From: Pseudomonas sp. PA15(2017) | Lineage (GTDB): Bacteria; Pseudomonadota; Gammaproteobacteria; Pseudomonadales; Pseudomonadaceae | DNA length: 64,000 nucleotides | NCBI RefSeq assembly: GCF_001945395.1 | Contig: NZ_MSXV01000056.1 | Location: 1,669-65,668 of the forward strand | Direction of reading: 5' to 3' | In this document: positions 33,686 through 42,975 of the stretch, one piece after another | Numbering within the stretch: position 1 is the stretch's first letter | Layout: every line of letters begins with the position of its first letter | Notes under the pieces: model-generated | The model's database searches: none | Seen by the model: the letters and a program-made list of their open reading frames with translations, nothing else | What the model was told of the DNA's origin: nothing | Translations under genes and position numbers: made by a program

Positions 33686-34507
33686 ATGAGCACTTCCCGC
33701 CCTGCCATCACCGGCATTGACACCCACGCGCACATCTTTCGCCAGGATCTGCCGATGGTCGCCAACCGTCGCTACAGCCCCGCTTACGATGCGCTGGTGG
33801 AGCAGTACCTCGGCCAGCTGGATGACCATGGCTTGTCCCATGGCGTGCTGATCCAGCCGAGCTTTCTCGGCACCGATAACAGCTTCATGGTCGAGGCGCT
33901 GCGCCGTTTCCCCGAGCGCCTGCGCGGCGTGGCAGTGGTCGATGCCAGCATCGACGACACGCAGCTGGACGCGCTTGCGGCAGCCGGCGTGGTGGGCATT
34001 CGCCTGAACCTGATCGGCAAGGTGCTGCAGGATTACAGCGGCCCAGCCTGGACCTCGCTATTCGAGCGCCTGGCGCGTCGTGGCTGGCAGGTGGAAATCC
34101 AGCGCGGCATCGATGACCTCGCGCAGATCGTGCCGGCCATCGTCGCCACCGGTGTGGACGTAGTGATCGATCATTTCGGTTTGCCGACCGGCGGCATCGA
34201 TGCACAGAACCCCCATCACCGGGCATTCCTGGATCTGCTCGGCGATTCACGGGTGTGGCTGAAACTGTCGGCGGCCTACCGCAGCCAGTCCGATCTGCCC
34301 CAGGCGACTTGGGTCCTGGCGCAGGTACGCGAGGCAGCCGGTGGGCTCGAGCGCTTCCTGTGGGGCAGCGATTGGCCCAACACCCAGTTCGAAGATCGGA
34401 CACACTATGCCGAGCAGTTGGCGCTGATCGAGGCGCTGCTGGAACCGGCCGAGCGCGCCCAGGTGCTGGTTGCCAACCCCGCCCGCCTGTTCGGCTTCAC
34501 CCGCTGA
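33686..34507 (+). CDS. Amidohydrolase-2 family (TIM-barrel) hydrolase
   Basis: The protein has 273 residues. Metal-binding THAH near the N-terminus (residue about 13), a conserved histidine in VVIDHFGLPTG, and the terminal WGSDWPNTQF aspartate define the amidohydrolase-2 family, which includes 2-pyrone-4,6-dicarboxylate and other lactone hydrolases. AGGTAA lies about 7 bases before ATG 33686. It is followed by a carboxylate transporter gene in the same direction, so I infer uptake and ring-opening or decarboxylation of a lactone or dicarboxylate. Confidence 0.85.
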   Translation: MSTSRPAITGIDTHAHIFRQDLPMVANRRYSPAYDALVEQYLGQLDDHGLSHGVLIQPSFLGTDNSFMVEALRRFPERLRGVAVVDASIDDTQLDALAAAGVVGIRLNLIGKVLQDYSGPAWTSLFERLARRGWQVEIQRGIDDLAQIVPAIVATGVDVVIDHFGLPTGGIDAQNPHHRAFLDLLGDSRVWLKLSAAYRSQSDLPQATWVLAQVREAAGGLERFLWGSDWPNTQFEDRTHYAEQLALIEALLEPAERAQVLVANPARLFGFTR

Positions 34508-34535
34508 TCGCCCGCATACACAGGAAGCCTTCATC

Positions 34536-35837
34536 ATGATGAGCCTGCTCGTCGTCGCGGCGATCGTTATCTCCGTGGCCCTCGGTTACAAGACCAAGAT
34601 CAACATCGGCCTGTTCGCCATCGCGTTCGCCTACCTGATCGGCTGCTTCGGCATGGGCCTGAGCCCGTCCGACATCATCAACATGTGGCCGCTGAAGATC
34701 TTCTTCATCATCTTCTCGGTATGCCTGTTCTACAGCTTCGCCACGGTCAACGGCACCCTGGAGAAACTCGCCGAACACCTGATCTACACCTGCCGCGCCT
34801 TCCCGCAGCTGCTGCCTTTCGCGGTGTTCGCCACCGCCGGGGTGATCGCTGCGATGGGTGCGGGCTACTACACGGTGCTGGCGTTCATGGCGCCGATCAC
34901 CCTGCTGCTCTGCGAGCGCACCGGCATGAGCCTGATCCTCGGCGGCATGGCGGTTAACTACGGGGCGCTGACCGGTGCCAACTTCGTGTCCAGCCAGAGC
35001 GGCATCATCTTTCGTGGCCTGATGACCGGTGCCGGGATTTCCGAGAACGATGCCTTCATCAATGCCTTCGGCATCTTCCTCAGCACCCTGGTGATTCCGC
35101 TGGTAGTGATCAGTGCCTTCGTGTTCCTCACCGGGCACGGCAAGTCGATGAAGAATTCGTCCTACGTGGCCACGCCGCCGGCGCCGCTGAATCGCGAGCA
35201 GCGCATCACCCTGTGGCTGACCCTGGCGATGATGGCCATCGTGCTCGCCGCGCCCATCGCCCATATCGCCCTGCCGGACAACGCTACCGTCACCTTCGTC
35301 AACGCGAAGATGGACATCGGCCTGATCGCCAGCCTGTTCTCGGTGATCGCCCTGCTGCTCAAACTCGGTGACGAACGCAAGGCCATGGCCTCGGTGCCGT
35401 GGAGCACGCTGATCATGATCTGCGGCGTGGGCATGTTGATCTCGGTGGCGATCAAGGCCGGCACCATCGACATCCTCGCTTCGTGGATCGGCAGCACCAT
35501 TCCGCCGGTGCTGGTACCAGTGGTGTTCGGCATCATCGCCGCGATCATGTCGATTTTCGCGAGTACCCTGGGCGTGGTGACGCCGGCGCTTTTCCCCATC
35601 GTGCCGCCGATCGCCGCGACCATGGGTATCGAGCCGATGGTGATCTTCATCGCCATCGTGGTCGGTGCCCAAGCCACTTCGATCTCGCCGTTCGCCTCCG
35701 GCGGCAGCCTGATCCTCGGCTCCTGCACCTCGGAGCAGAGCCGCACCGCGCTGTTCCCACAGTTGCTGTTCAAGGCCGCGCCCATCGGTTTCGTGGCGGC
35801 GCTGGTGTTCAACGTGCTGCTCACGTTCGTTTACTGA
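34536..35837 (+). CDS. MatC/SLC13-like anion (dicarboxylate) transporter
   Basis: A 433-residue permease with about 11-12 membrane helices. It shares the N-terminal layout of the dicarboxylate carrier MatC group of the ion-transporter superfamily. Helical re-entrant-type segments are visible at NYGALTGANFVSSQSGIIFR and AQATSISPFASGGSLILGSC. AGGAAG at 34521-34526 supports ATG 34536. It is 28 bp downstream of the amidohydrolase and ends before a strong terminator. A carboxylate substrate is the best guess. Confidence 0.85.
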   Translation: MMSLLVVAAIVISVALGYKTKINIGLFAIAFAYLIGCFGMGLSPSDIINMWPLKIFFIIFSVCLFYSFATVNGTLEKLAEHLIYTCRAFPQLLPFAVFATAGVIAAMGAGYYTVLAFMAPITLLLCERTGMSLILGGMAVNYGALTGANFVSSQSGIIFRGLMTGAGISENDAFINAFGIFLSTLVIPLVVISAFVFLTGHGKSMKNSSYVATPPAPLNREQRITLWLTLAMMAIVLAAPIAHIALPDNATVTFVNAKMDIGLIASLFSVIALLLKLGDERKAMASVPWSTLIMICGVGMLISVAIKAGTIDILASWIGSTIPPVLVPVVFGIIAAIMSIFASTLGVVTPALFPIVPPIAATMGIEPMVIFIAIVVGAQATSISPFASGGSLILGSCTSEQSRTALFPQLLFKAAPIGFVAALVFNVLLTFVY

Positions 35838-35853
35838 GACGAATTCCGGGCAC

Positions 35854-35883
35854 AAAAAACCGCAGCCAGGCTGCGGTTTTTTA
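35854..35883. terminator. Bidirectional rho-independent terminator
   Basis: A CCGCAGCC-AG-GGCTGCGG stem is flanked by AAAAAA on the left and TTTTTT on the right, so it works on both strands. It separates the transporter gene from the convergent sugar dehydrogenase gene. Confidence 0.92.
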
Positions 35884-35931
35884 TGGTCTCCATGTCGCTC
35901 GGGTCGAGCGAGGCGATACCCGGGAACTCGA

Positions 35932-37059
35932 TTACTTGGGCTGCAACTCCAGCAGTCGCCCGCCGCTGCCATCCTCCAGTAGCCAGATGCTGCCGTCCGG
36001 GCCTTGCTCGACTTCGCGGATGCGCGCGCCCATGTCGTAACGCTCGGCCTCGCGGGCGTTGTCGCCGTCGAAGGCGACGCGCACCAGCGCCTGGGACGAC
36101 AGGCCGCCGATCAGCCCGGCGCCGTTCCAGCCGGGAAACCGCTCACCCTGATAGATCACGAAGCCAGCCGGGGAAATGACCGGGTTCCAGGTAATCTTCG
36201 GGGCCTCGAATTCAGGGCGGGTGTCGTGATCGGGGATCGGTTTGCCGCCGTAGTGGTCGCCGTTGGAAACCTCCGGGTAGCCGTAGTTTTCGCCGCGTAC
36301 GATCAGGTTCAGCTCGTCGCCGCCTGCCGGGCCCATCTCGTGTACCCACAGCTTGTCGTTGGCGTCGAAGGCGAGGCCGAGCATGTTGCGGTGGCCCAGC
36401 GACCACACTTGGGCGGCCACGCCGCCCTGATCGGCGAAGGGATTGTCGGCCGGCAGGCTGCCGTCATCGTTGAGGCGCACCAGCTTGCCGAGGTTGGCTT
36501 TCATGTCCTGAGCCGGGGTGAATTTCTGCCGTTCGCTGGAGGTGATCCACAGCTTGCCGTCCGGGCCGAATGCCAGGCGATGGCCGTAGTGCCCGGCACC
36601 GCTGACTTTGGGCGTTTGCTGCCAGATCACGCTCAGCTCGGTCAGCGCGCCGCTGCCGTCGTCGTTGAGCTGCAGCTTGGCGCGGGCCACTGCCGCGCCG
36701 CGGGTGTCGCCGTCACCGGCTTCGGCGTAGCTGATATAGACGTACTGGTTGTTGGCGAAGTCCGGGTGCAGGATCACGTCACCAAAGCCGCCTTGGCCGC
36801 CGTAGGCGACTTCCGGCACGCCGGCGATGTCGTGGCTCTTGCCGGTCTTGGGGTCGACATGTTTGAGCACGCCGCGCTTCTCGGTCACCAGCAGCGTGCC
36901 GTCGGGCAGGAAGGTCATGGCCCATGGCTCATCCAGCGTGGCGCGTGGCTCGGCGGTGAACGGCCATTGTGCCTGGGGCAGAGCGTCCGCCGCCTGGGCG
37001 CCGAGGCTGGCGAGACCGAGTGCGATACCACCGAGCAAAAGATGAACGGGACGGGTCAT
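35932..37059 (-). CDS. PQQ-dependent aldose sugar dehydrogenase, soluble periplasmic
   Basis: A 375-residue beta-propeller enzyme of the soluble glucose dehydrogenase/YliI family, which oxidises aldoses with PQQ. A signal peptide (HLLLGGIALGLASLGAQAAD) is followed by LDEPWAMTFLPDGTLLVTEK, SGAGHYGHRLAFGPDGKLWI (containing the catalytic histidine region), GHRNMLGLAFD and EMGPAGGDELNLI, all family hallmarks. AGGAGAG lies 8 bases before ATG 37059, which excludes the longer upstream frame. It is divergent from sbcC and convergent with the transporter gene. Confidence 0.9.
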   Translation of the reverse strand: MTRPVHLLLGGIALGLASLGAQAADALPQAQWPFTAEPRATLDEPWAMTFLPDGTLLVTEKRGVLKHVDPKTGKSHDIAGVPEVAYGGQGGFGDVILHPDFANNQYVYISYAEAGDGDTRGAAVARAKLQLNDDGSGALTELSVIWQQTPKVSGAGHYGHRLAFGPDGKLWITSSERQKFTPAQDMKANLGKLVRLNDDGSLPADNPFADQGGVAAQVWSLGHRNMLGLAFDANDKLWVHEMGPAGGDELNLIVRGENYGYPEVSNGDHYGGKPIPDHDTRPEFEAPKITWNPVISPAGFVIYQGERFPGWNGAGLIGGLSSQALVRVAFDGDNAREAERYDMGARIREVEQGPDGSIWLLEDGSGGRLLELQPK

Positions 37060-37229
37060 GGCGAATCTCTCCTGATAGCGGGCCTCATACGTTACCCGCG
37101 CGCCGAGGATGTAACAGGGCGTTTTTGTTACCACGCACGTCAAACCATCTGCGTCGCGGCAAGGCCCCGCCAGCCGGCAACAATGCCACAATAGCGGCCT
37201 GCTACCGTTTCGAGTCCAGCTCAGCCACC

Positions 37230-40200
37230 ATGAAAATCCTTAGCCTGCGCCTGAAGAACCTCAACTCGCTCAAGGGCGAGTGGAAGATCGATTTCACCGC
37301 CGAGCCCTTCGCCAGCAATGGCCTGTTCGCCATCACCGGGCCGACTGGCGCAGGCAAGACCACGCTGCTCGATGCCATCTGCCTGGCGCTGTATCACCGC
37401 ACCCCGCGCATGGACAAGGTCGGCGGCGAGAACGAGCTGATGACCCGGCACACGGCCGAGTGCCTGGCCGAGGTCGAGTTTGCAGTGAAGGGGCAGGGTT
37501 ATCGGGCGTTCTGGAGCCAGCGTCGCGCCCGCGACAAGGCCGACGGTGCGTTGCAGGGCGCCAAGGCCGAGCTGGCTCGGCTGGACGGGCAGATCATCAC
37601 CGACAAGCTCAGCGAGAAACCCAAGGAAGTGGAGCGTCTCACCGGTCTGGATTTCGGTCGTTTCACCAAGTCCATGCTGCTGGCTCAGGGCGGTTTCGCG
37701 GCTTTTCTCGAAGCCTCCGCCAACCAGCGTGCCGAGTTGCTCGAAGAGCTGACCGGCACCGATATCTACGGGCAGATTTCCCAGCGGGTGTTCGAGCAGA
37801 CCCGCGAGGTGAAAGCCACCCTCGATCAACTGCGCGCCCGTGCCGAGGGCGTCGAGCTGCTGGACGACGAACAACGTCTGGCGCTGGCTGACGAGGCGGC
37901 GCAGTTGGCGGTCGATGAGGGCGAGGCACAGGGCGCGTTCGCCGAGGCTGGCCGCCAGCGCCAATGGCTGACCGACCTGGCGCGTGCCGAAGGCCAGGTG
38001 GCGGCTGCCGCCAACCAGGTGGAAGTTGCCAACCAGGCCGAGCGCGACGCGGTCAGTGACCTGGCGCGTCTGCAACTGAGCGAGCCCGCCCGGCGCCTGC
38101 AGCCGCTTTACCAGGCGCGGCGCGAGGCTGGCCGTGCCCTGGCCGCCAATCAAGAGCAACAACGTAGCCACCAGCAGGCATTCAGCCAGGCCGGTGAGCA
38201 GTCGCACGGCAGCCTGGAGCAGGCCGCACGGGCCAGCGCGGCGCTGGCCCTGGAAAAACGCCAAGCCGTGCAACGGCTCGATGATGAATGCCAAGCCCTG
38301 GATGCCCAACTGCAGGCCACCGCTGACCATGAGCGCCTGGCCGCGCAGCTCAGCGGTTGGCAGCAAGCCTTTCAGACTCGCGATCAGCTGTTTCAGACGC
38401 TCACTGCCTTGCAGACGCGCCAACAGGCGGGAGCAGGCCAGTTGCAGCAGTTCACCGCGCAACTGAGCGGCCTCGCCCAATCGCTGCAGGCCGCCACCCA
38501 GGCCAGAACCGCAGCGGAGCGAGTGGCCGACGAGGCGCAAGGGCGCTGGCAAGCCGCCCTGGCCGGTTACAGCGAGGCGCAATGGCGTGAGCGCTGGCAG
38601 CAGGTGCACGCGCGCGGCAGCGCCCTGGAACAACTGGCGCAACTGGCCGAGCGGCGCAGGCAATTGCTTCAGCAGCGTGAGCGCACGGCGGCCGGCCTGG
38701 CCCGTCAGCAGCAGAGCCTGGTCGAGCAGGAGGCCGCGCGCTCGACACTACGTGAGCGCTATCGCGAGGTGAAGCAGCGCTTGGCCGACCAGGAAAAACT
38801 GCTCGAACAGGAACAGCGCATCCGCGCGTTGGAAACCTATCGCGCGCAGTTGCAGGCCGACGAGCCCTGTCCGCTGTGCGGCTCCATCGAACACCCGGCC
38901 ATCGCCGCCTATCAGGCGCTGGACGTCTCGGCCACTCAGCAAGGGCGCGACGAGGCGCGGCATGCGCTGGAGGCGCTGACCGAACAGGGGCAGAACCTCA
39001 GCAACCAGGTCGCCACCCTGCAGGCCCAGGTGGTGCAGAGCCAGGAGCAGGATCAGGAGTTGCAACGCCAGCTCGATGCTCTGGCGGCGACCTGGCAGCG
39101 CCTGGGCGAAGCACTTGACCCGCTGCCCGAAGACGATCAGGCCCTGGCCGCTGCGCAGACCCGCCAGCTCGCCGAGCATGTCGAGATCAATGCCACCCTC
39201 AGAACCCTCGATGGCCTCAAGGTCGAGCTCGAGCGCGCCCGGCAGAGCGCCAACATCGCCGGCCAGAAATACACCGCGGCGCAGCATCAGCAGGCCGCCA
39301 TCGAGCATGAGCGTGATCTTGTGGCGGCCGCTCAGCAGGCGCTGGACGAGCAGCTGGGGGCCCAGAAGGAACGTTTGAGTGCATCGCAGGCCGAACTGGC
39401 CGCGCAGCTGGCGAGCATCGGCCATGAGCTGCCGGATGATGGCGCTGCCTGGCTGGCCGCCCGCCAGGCCGAGGCCGCTCGCTGGCAGGAAACCCAGCAG
39501 CGACGCCAGGCGTTGACCCAGCAACTGCCGGCGCTGCAACACCAGGCCAGCGAGGCCGACAAGCAGGCGCAGCAGTGGCAGGCGCGCTGGCAGGAGGCAG
39601 GCGGTGTGCCGCTCGCAGGCGAGTTGATGGAGCAGGCGGCGGCACGTCTCGAGGCGGCCCAGATCGGCTGGGAAAGTGCCGAACGGCGCTGCCTGGAGCT
39701 GCGCATCACCCTGGACGCTATCGCCCAACAGCAACTGGCGTTGCATGAGGCCGAGCAGACGGCAGCGCAGCAGTGGCAGGCGGCCTTGGCTGGCAGCCCG
39801 TTCGCGGACGAGGTGGCATTTCTCGCCGCTTCTCTCGAAGACGAACAACGCGAACGGCTGCAGGCGCTCAAACAGCGCCTGGAGAAAGCCCAGACCGAAG
39901 CCCGCGCCCTGCAGGCCTCGGCGCAGGCGCAACTGGCCACGCTGCAGGCCGAGCCACAGACCGAACACGATGCCGCTTACCTGGATGAACGGCTGCAGGT
40001 CTTGCAGGCGACCTTGAGGCAGCTCGGCCAGCGCCAGGGCGAAATCCGCGGGCAATTGCAGGGTGACGAGCAACGGCGGCTCAACCAACAGGCGCTGTTC
40101 GAGGCCATCGCCCGGCAGCAGGGCGAGTATGACGGTTGGCAGCAGCTCAACAGCCTGATCGGCTCGGCCGACGGCGCCAAATACCGGCGCTTCGCCCAGG

Positions 40201-40643
40201 GTTTGACCCTCGGCCATCTGGTGCACCTGGCCAACGGGCAACTGCAGCGCCTGCATGGCCGCTATCAACTGGCGCGCAAATCCCTGGGCGAACTGGAGCT
40301 GGAGGTCGTCGACACCTGGCAGGGTGATGTGGCGCGTGACACGCGCACCTTGTCCGGCGGCGAGAGCTTTCTGGTCAGTTTGGCGCTGGCCCTGGCGCTG
40401 TCCGACCTGGTCAGCCACAAGACACGCATCGACTCGCTGTTTCTCGATGAAGGTTTCGGCACCCTGGACGGCGAAACCCTGGAGGTGGCCCTCGATGCAC
40501 TGGACAATCTCAACGCCAGCGGCAAGATGATCGGCGTGATCAGCCACGTCGAGGCGCTCAAGGAGCGTGTTGCCGTGCAGCTCAAGGTCAACAAAGGTGT
40601 AGGCATGGGCTACAGCACCCTGGAGAAACGCTATGCGATTTGA
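37230..40643 (+). CDS. sbcC: Exonuclease subunit SbcC
   Basis: The Rad50-like ATPase partner of SbcD, 1137 residues. Walker A is GPTGAGKTTLLDAICL (about residue 36), long glutamine/alanine-rich coiled coils follow, the zinc-hook is PCPLCGS (about residue 545), the signature is TLSGGESFLVSLALALALSD and Walker B is LFLDEGFGTLDG. The start at ATG 37230 gives MKILSLRLKNLNSLKGEW, the usual N-terminus. It is separated from sbcD by 8.4 kb, needs its own promoter, and overlaps the next gene by 11 bp. Confidence 0.95.
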   Translation: MKILSLRLKNLNSLKGEWKIDFTAEPFASNGLFAITGPTGAGKTTLLDAICLALYHRTPRMDKVGGENELMTRHTAECLAEVEFAVKGQGYRAFWSQRRARDKADGALQGAKAELARLDGQIITDKLSEKPKEVERLTGLDFGRFTKSMLLAQGGFAAFLEASANQRAELLEELTGTDIYGQISQRVFEQTREVKATLDQLRARAEGVELLDDEQRLALADEAAQLAVDEGEAQGAFAEAGRQRQWLTDLARAEGQVAAAANQVEVANQAERDAVSDLARLQLSEPARRLQPLYQARREAGRALAANQEQQRSHQQAFSQAGEQSHGSLEQAARASAALALEKRQAVQRLDDECQALDAQLQATADHERLAAQLSGWQQAFQTRDQLFQTLTALQTRQQAGAGQLQQFTAQLSGLAQSLQAATQARTAAERVADEAQGRWQAALAGYSEAQWRERWQQVHARGSALEQLAQLAERRRQLLQQRERTAAGLARQQQSLVEQEAARSTLRERYREVKQRLADQEKLLEQEQRIRALETYRAQLQADEPCPLCGSIEHPAIAAYQALDVSATQQGRDEARHALEALTEQGQNLSNQVATLQAQVVQSQEQDQELQRQLDALAATWQRLGEALDPLPEDDQALAAAQTRQLAEHVEINATLRTLDGLKVELERARQSANIAGQKYTAAQHQQAAIEHERDLVAAAQQALDEQLGAQKERLSASQAELAAQLASIGHELPDDGAAWLAARQAEAARWQETQQRRQALTQQLPALQHQASEADKQAQQWQARWQEAGGVPLAGELMEQAAARLEAAQIGWESAERRCLELRITLDAIAQQQLALHEAEQTAAQQWQAALAGSPFADEVAFLAASLEDEQRERLQALKQRLEKAQTEARALQASAQAQLATLQAEPQTEHDAAYLDERLQVLQATLRQLGQRQGEIRGQLQGDEQRRLNQQALFEAIARQQGEYDGWQQLNSLIGSADGAKYRRFAQGLTLGHLVHLANGQLQRLHGRYQLARKSLGELELEVVDTWQGDVARDTRTLSGGESFLVSLALALALSDLVSHKTRIDSLFLDEGFGTLDGETLEVALDALDNLNASGKMIGVISHVEALKERVAVQLKVNKGVGMGYSTLEKRYAI

Positions 40644-41097
40644 ATTTCTGGCAGCGTGCCTCTTGGCAACCAGCCTCGTGCATGCCGAAGACGTACAGAA
40701 AGACCACGGCCTGCAGCCAATGGACGAGCGCGGTTGCGTACTCGGCAATGCCGGCATGCAGGCGCCGACCTTGACGCTGATGGCCGCTGCCTATGGCGAG
40801 TCCGAAGCGCGCAAGGACATGGCACTGGCGCAGATGAAACAGGCGCTGGAGGCCGGCTGCCCGGTCGACGAACCGGACCAGATGGGGCTCTCGGCGCTCA
40901 ATGGCGCCATTCTTTATAACGAGCCGGAGCTGGTGAAGCTGCTGCTCGCCCAGGGTGCCGATCCCAAGCGCAAGATCGTCAGCCCGAAGACCACGGTCAA
41001 CGGCCTCGACTCCTTCGCTTTTCTCGATCTGCTCGACAAGCGTGACGGCAAGCGTGATCGCCAGGCCATCCGCGCGCTGCTGGCGGCGCGCCGCTAG
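40633..41097 (+). CDS. Exported ankyrin-repeat-like protein
   Basis: A 154-residue protein with a signal peptide (FEFLAACLLATSLVHAE) and about two ankyrin-like units: LEAGCPVDEPDQMGLSALNG and ILYNEPELVKLLLAQGADPK. The start lies inside the end of sbcC (11 bp overlap), so it is translated from the same transcript. Small periplasmic ankyrin proteins usually act in protein-protein contacts; no partner is visible. Function unknown. Confidence 0.75.
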   Translation: MRFEFLAACLLATSLVHAEDVQKDHGLQPMDERGCVLGNAGMQAPTLTLMAAAYGESEARKDMALAQMKQALEAGCPVDEPDQMGLSALNGAILYNEPELVKLLLAQGADPKRKIVSPKTTVNGLDSFAFLDLLDKRDGKRDRQAIRALLAARR

Positions 41098-41229
41098 CGT
41101 CTCGCTTGTGGTCGGGGAGGTGATTGGCCGCGGTTGCAAATTCACCGCGGAACCATGTGGCGGGTAGGGCTATCTGTTGTAGGTATTTTTAATCGCCTCG
41201 TGCAGAAAATTACCTATTCAGGGATGCCC

Positions 41230-42873
41230 ATGCATAGACGTAACCTTCTCAAAGCCTCCATGATGCTGGCCGCTGCCAGTGGCCTGCCGGCCAGCCTGTT
41301 CAGCCTGCACAGCTTCGCCGAAACCGCTGACGGCGAGGCCGAACCCTTCGACTTCAAGCAACTGCAGGCGCGCGCCAAGAGCCTGGCTGGCCGGGCTTAC
41401 AAGAGCACCGCCGAAGTGCTGCCGGAGACCCTCGCCAAGCTGACGCCCCAGCAGTTCAACGCCATCCAGTACGACCCGGCGCACTCGCTTTGGAACGAAC
41501 TTGGCGGACAGCTGGACGTGCAGTTCTTCCACGTCGGCATGGGCTTTCGCCAGCCGGTGCGCATGCACGCCGTCGACCCCAAGAGCCGCCAGGCGCGCGA
41601 AGTGCATTTCCGCCCCGAGCTGTTCGAGTACGGCAAGAGTGGCGTGGACGTCGCGCAGCTCAAGGGTGACCTGGGCTTTGCCGGCCTGAAGGTATTCAAG
41701 CAGCCGAACATCGCCAAGTACGACATCGTGTCGTTTCTCGGCGCCAGCTACTTCCGCGCGGTGGACAATACCGGCCAGTACGGCCTCTCGGCGCGCGGCC
41801 TGGCAGTCGATACCTTCACCGACACGCCAGAGGAGTTCCCTGATTTCACCGAGTTCTGGTTCGAGACCCCGGACAAGGACGCTACCCGCTTCGTGCTCTA
41901 CGCCCTGCTCGATTCGCCGAGCGCCACTGGCGCCTTCCGTTTCGATATCGACTGCCAGGAAAAGCAGGTGGTGATGGATATCGACGCCCATATCAATGCT
42001 CGCAAGACCATCAAGCAGCTCGGCATCTCGCCGATGACCAGCATGTTCTCCTGCGGTGGCCATGAGCGACGCATGTGCGACTTCATCGCCACGGCGATCC
42101 ACGACAGCGATCGCCTGTCCATGTGGCGTGGCAACGGCGAGTGGGTCTGCCGGCCGTTAAACAACCCGGAAAAACTGCAGTTCAACGCTTTCGCCGACAC
42201 CAACCCGAAGGGCTTCGGCCTGGTGCAGTACGACCATGACTTCAAGTCCTATCAGGACACCGTGGTCTGGTACAGCCGCCGTCCGAGCCTGTGGGTCGAG
42301 CCGACCACCCAATGGGGCGAGGGCAGCATCGACCTGCTGGAGATTCCCACCACCGGCGAAACCATGGACAACATCGTCTGCTTCTGGAATCCCAAGCAAC
42401 CGATCGAGCCCGGTACCTCGCTGAACTTCGGCTACAAGCTTTATTGGGCCGCGCTGCCGCCGGTCAAACCGACCCTGGCGCAGGTGCACGCCACCCGCTC
42501 CGGCATGGGCGGCTTCACCCTCGGCTGGGCGCCGGGCGAGCACTGGCCGAAAGTCTGGGCGCGGCGTTTCGCCATCGACTTCGCGGGCGGCCCGCTGGCG
42601 AAAATGGATGCCAAGGCCCAGGTCGAGGTGGTGGTCGAAGCTTCCCACGGCGAGGCCAAGGATTTCAGCATCCTGGCCCTGTACCCGGAGGTGGAAGGTT
42701 TCCGTGCGCAGTTCGACTGGTTCCCCACCAGCGACAGCGTCGAGCCGGTGAACATGCGCGCTTACCTGCGCCGCGTCGACAATAAGGAAGTGCTCAGCGA
42801 AACCTGGCTGTACCAGTACTTCCCGCCGGCGCCGGCAGAGCGCCGTTACCCGGACTGGAAGAGCGATTCCTGA
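41230..42873 (+). CDS. opgD: Glucans biosynthesis protein OpgD, Tat-exported
   Basis: A 547-residue OpgD/MdoD protein, which shapes the backbone of osmoregulated periplasmic glucans. The N-terminus MHRRNLLKASMMLAAASGLP is a twin-arginine signal. Conserved segments include HSLWNELGGQLDVQFFHVGM, FLGASYFRAV, YGLSARGLAVDT and MTSMFSCGGHERR. I choose ATG 41230, which gives the Tat motif at the very start, with AGGG just upstream; ATG 41224 adds two residues. The usual opgGH pair is not in this window. Confidence 0.93.
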   Translation: MHRRNLLKASMMLAAASGLPASLFSLHSFAETADGEAEPFDFKQLQARAKSLAGRAYKSTAEVLPETLAKLTPQQFNAIQYDPAHSLWNELGGQLDVQFFHVGMGFRQPVRMHAVDPKSRQAREVHFRPELFEYGKSGVDVAQLKGDLGFAGLKVFKQPNIAKYDIVSFLGASYFRAVDNTGQYGLSARGLAVDTFTDTPEEFPDFTEFWFETPDKDATRFVLYALLDSPSATGAFRFDIDCQEKQVVMDIDAHINARKTIKQLGISPMTSMFSCGGHERRMCDFIATAIHDSDRLSMWRGNGEWVCRPLNNPEKLQFNAFADTNPKGFGLVQYDHDFKSYQDTVVWYSRRPSLWVEPTTQWGEGSIDLLEIPTTGETMDNIVCFWNPKQPIEPGTSLNFGYKLYWAALPPVKPTLAQVHATRSGMGGFTLGWAPGEHWPKVWARRFAIDFAGGPLAKMDAKAQVEVVVEASHGEAKDFSILALYPEVEGFRAQFDWFPTSDSVEPVNMRAYLRRVDNKEVLSETWLYQYFPPAPAERRYPDWKSDS

Positions 42874-42975
42874 TCGCCTGACAGGTGGCAAGCGCCTCCT
42901 TTGAGCGGCGCTCTGCCCACGCTCCTGGCCGGGCTGATAGACTGGCGCACTTTTCCGAATTCCAAGAAGTGCGCC

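Noticed and set aside
34497..35972. A 491-codon minus-strand frame opposite the MatC-like transporter
   Set aside because: It is an Arg/Asp/His-rich shadow of a membrane protein gene and runs through the terminator.
37221..38663. Long minus-strand frames opposite sbcC (also 38748-40757)
   Set aside because: They are leucine/glutamine-rich reflections of the coiled-coil coding strand.
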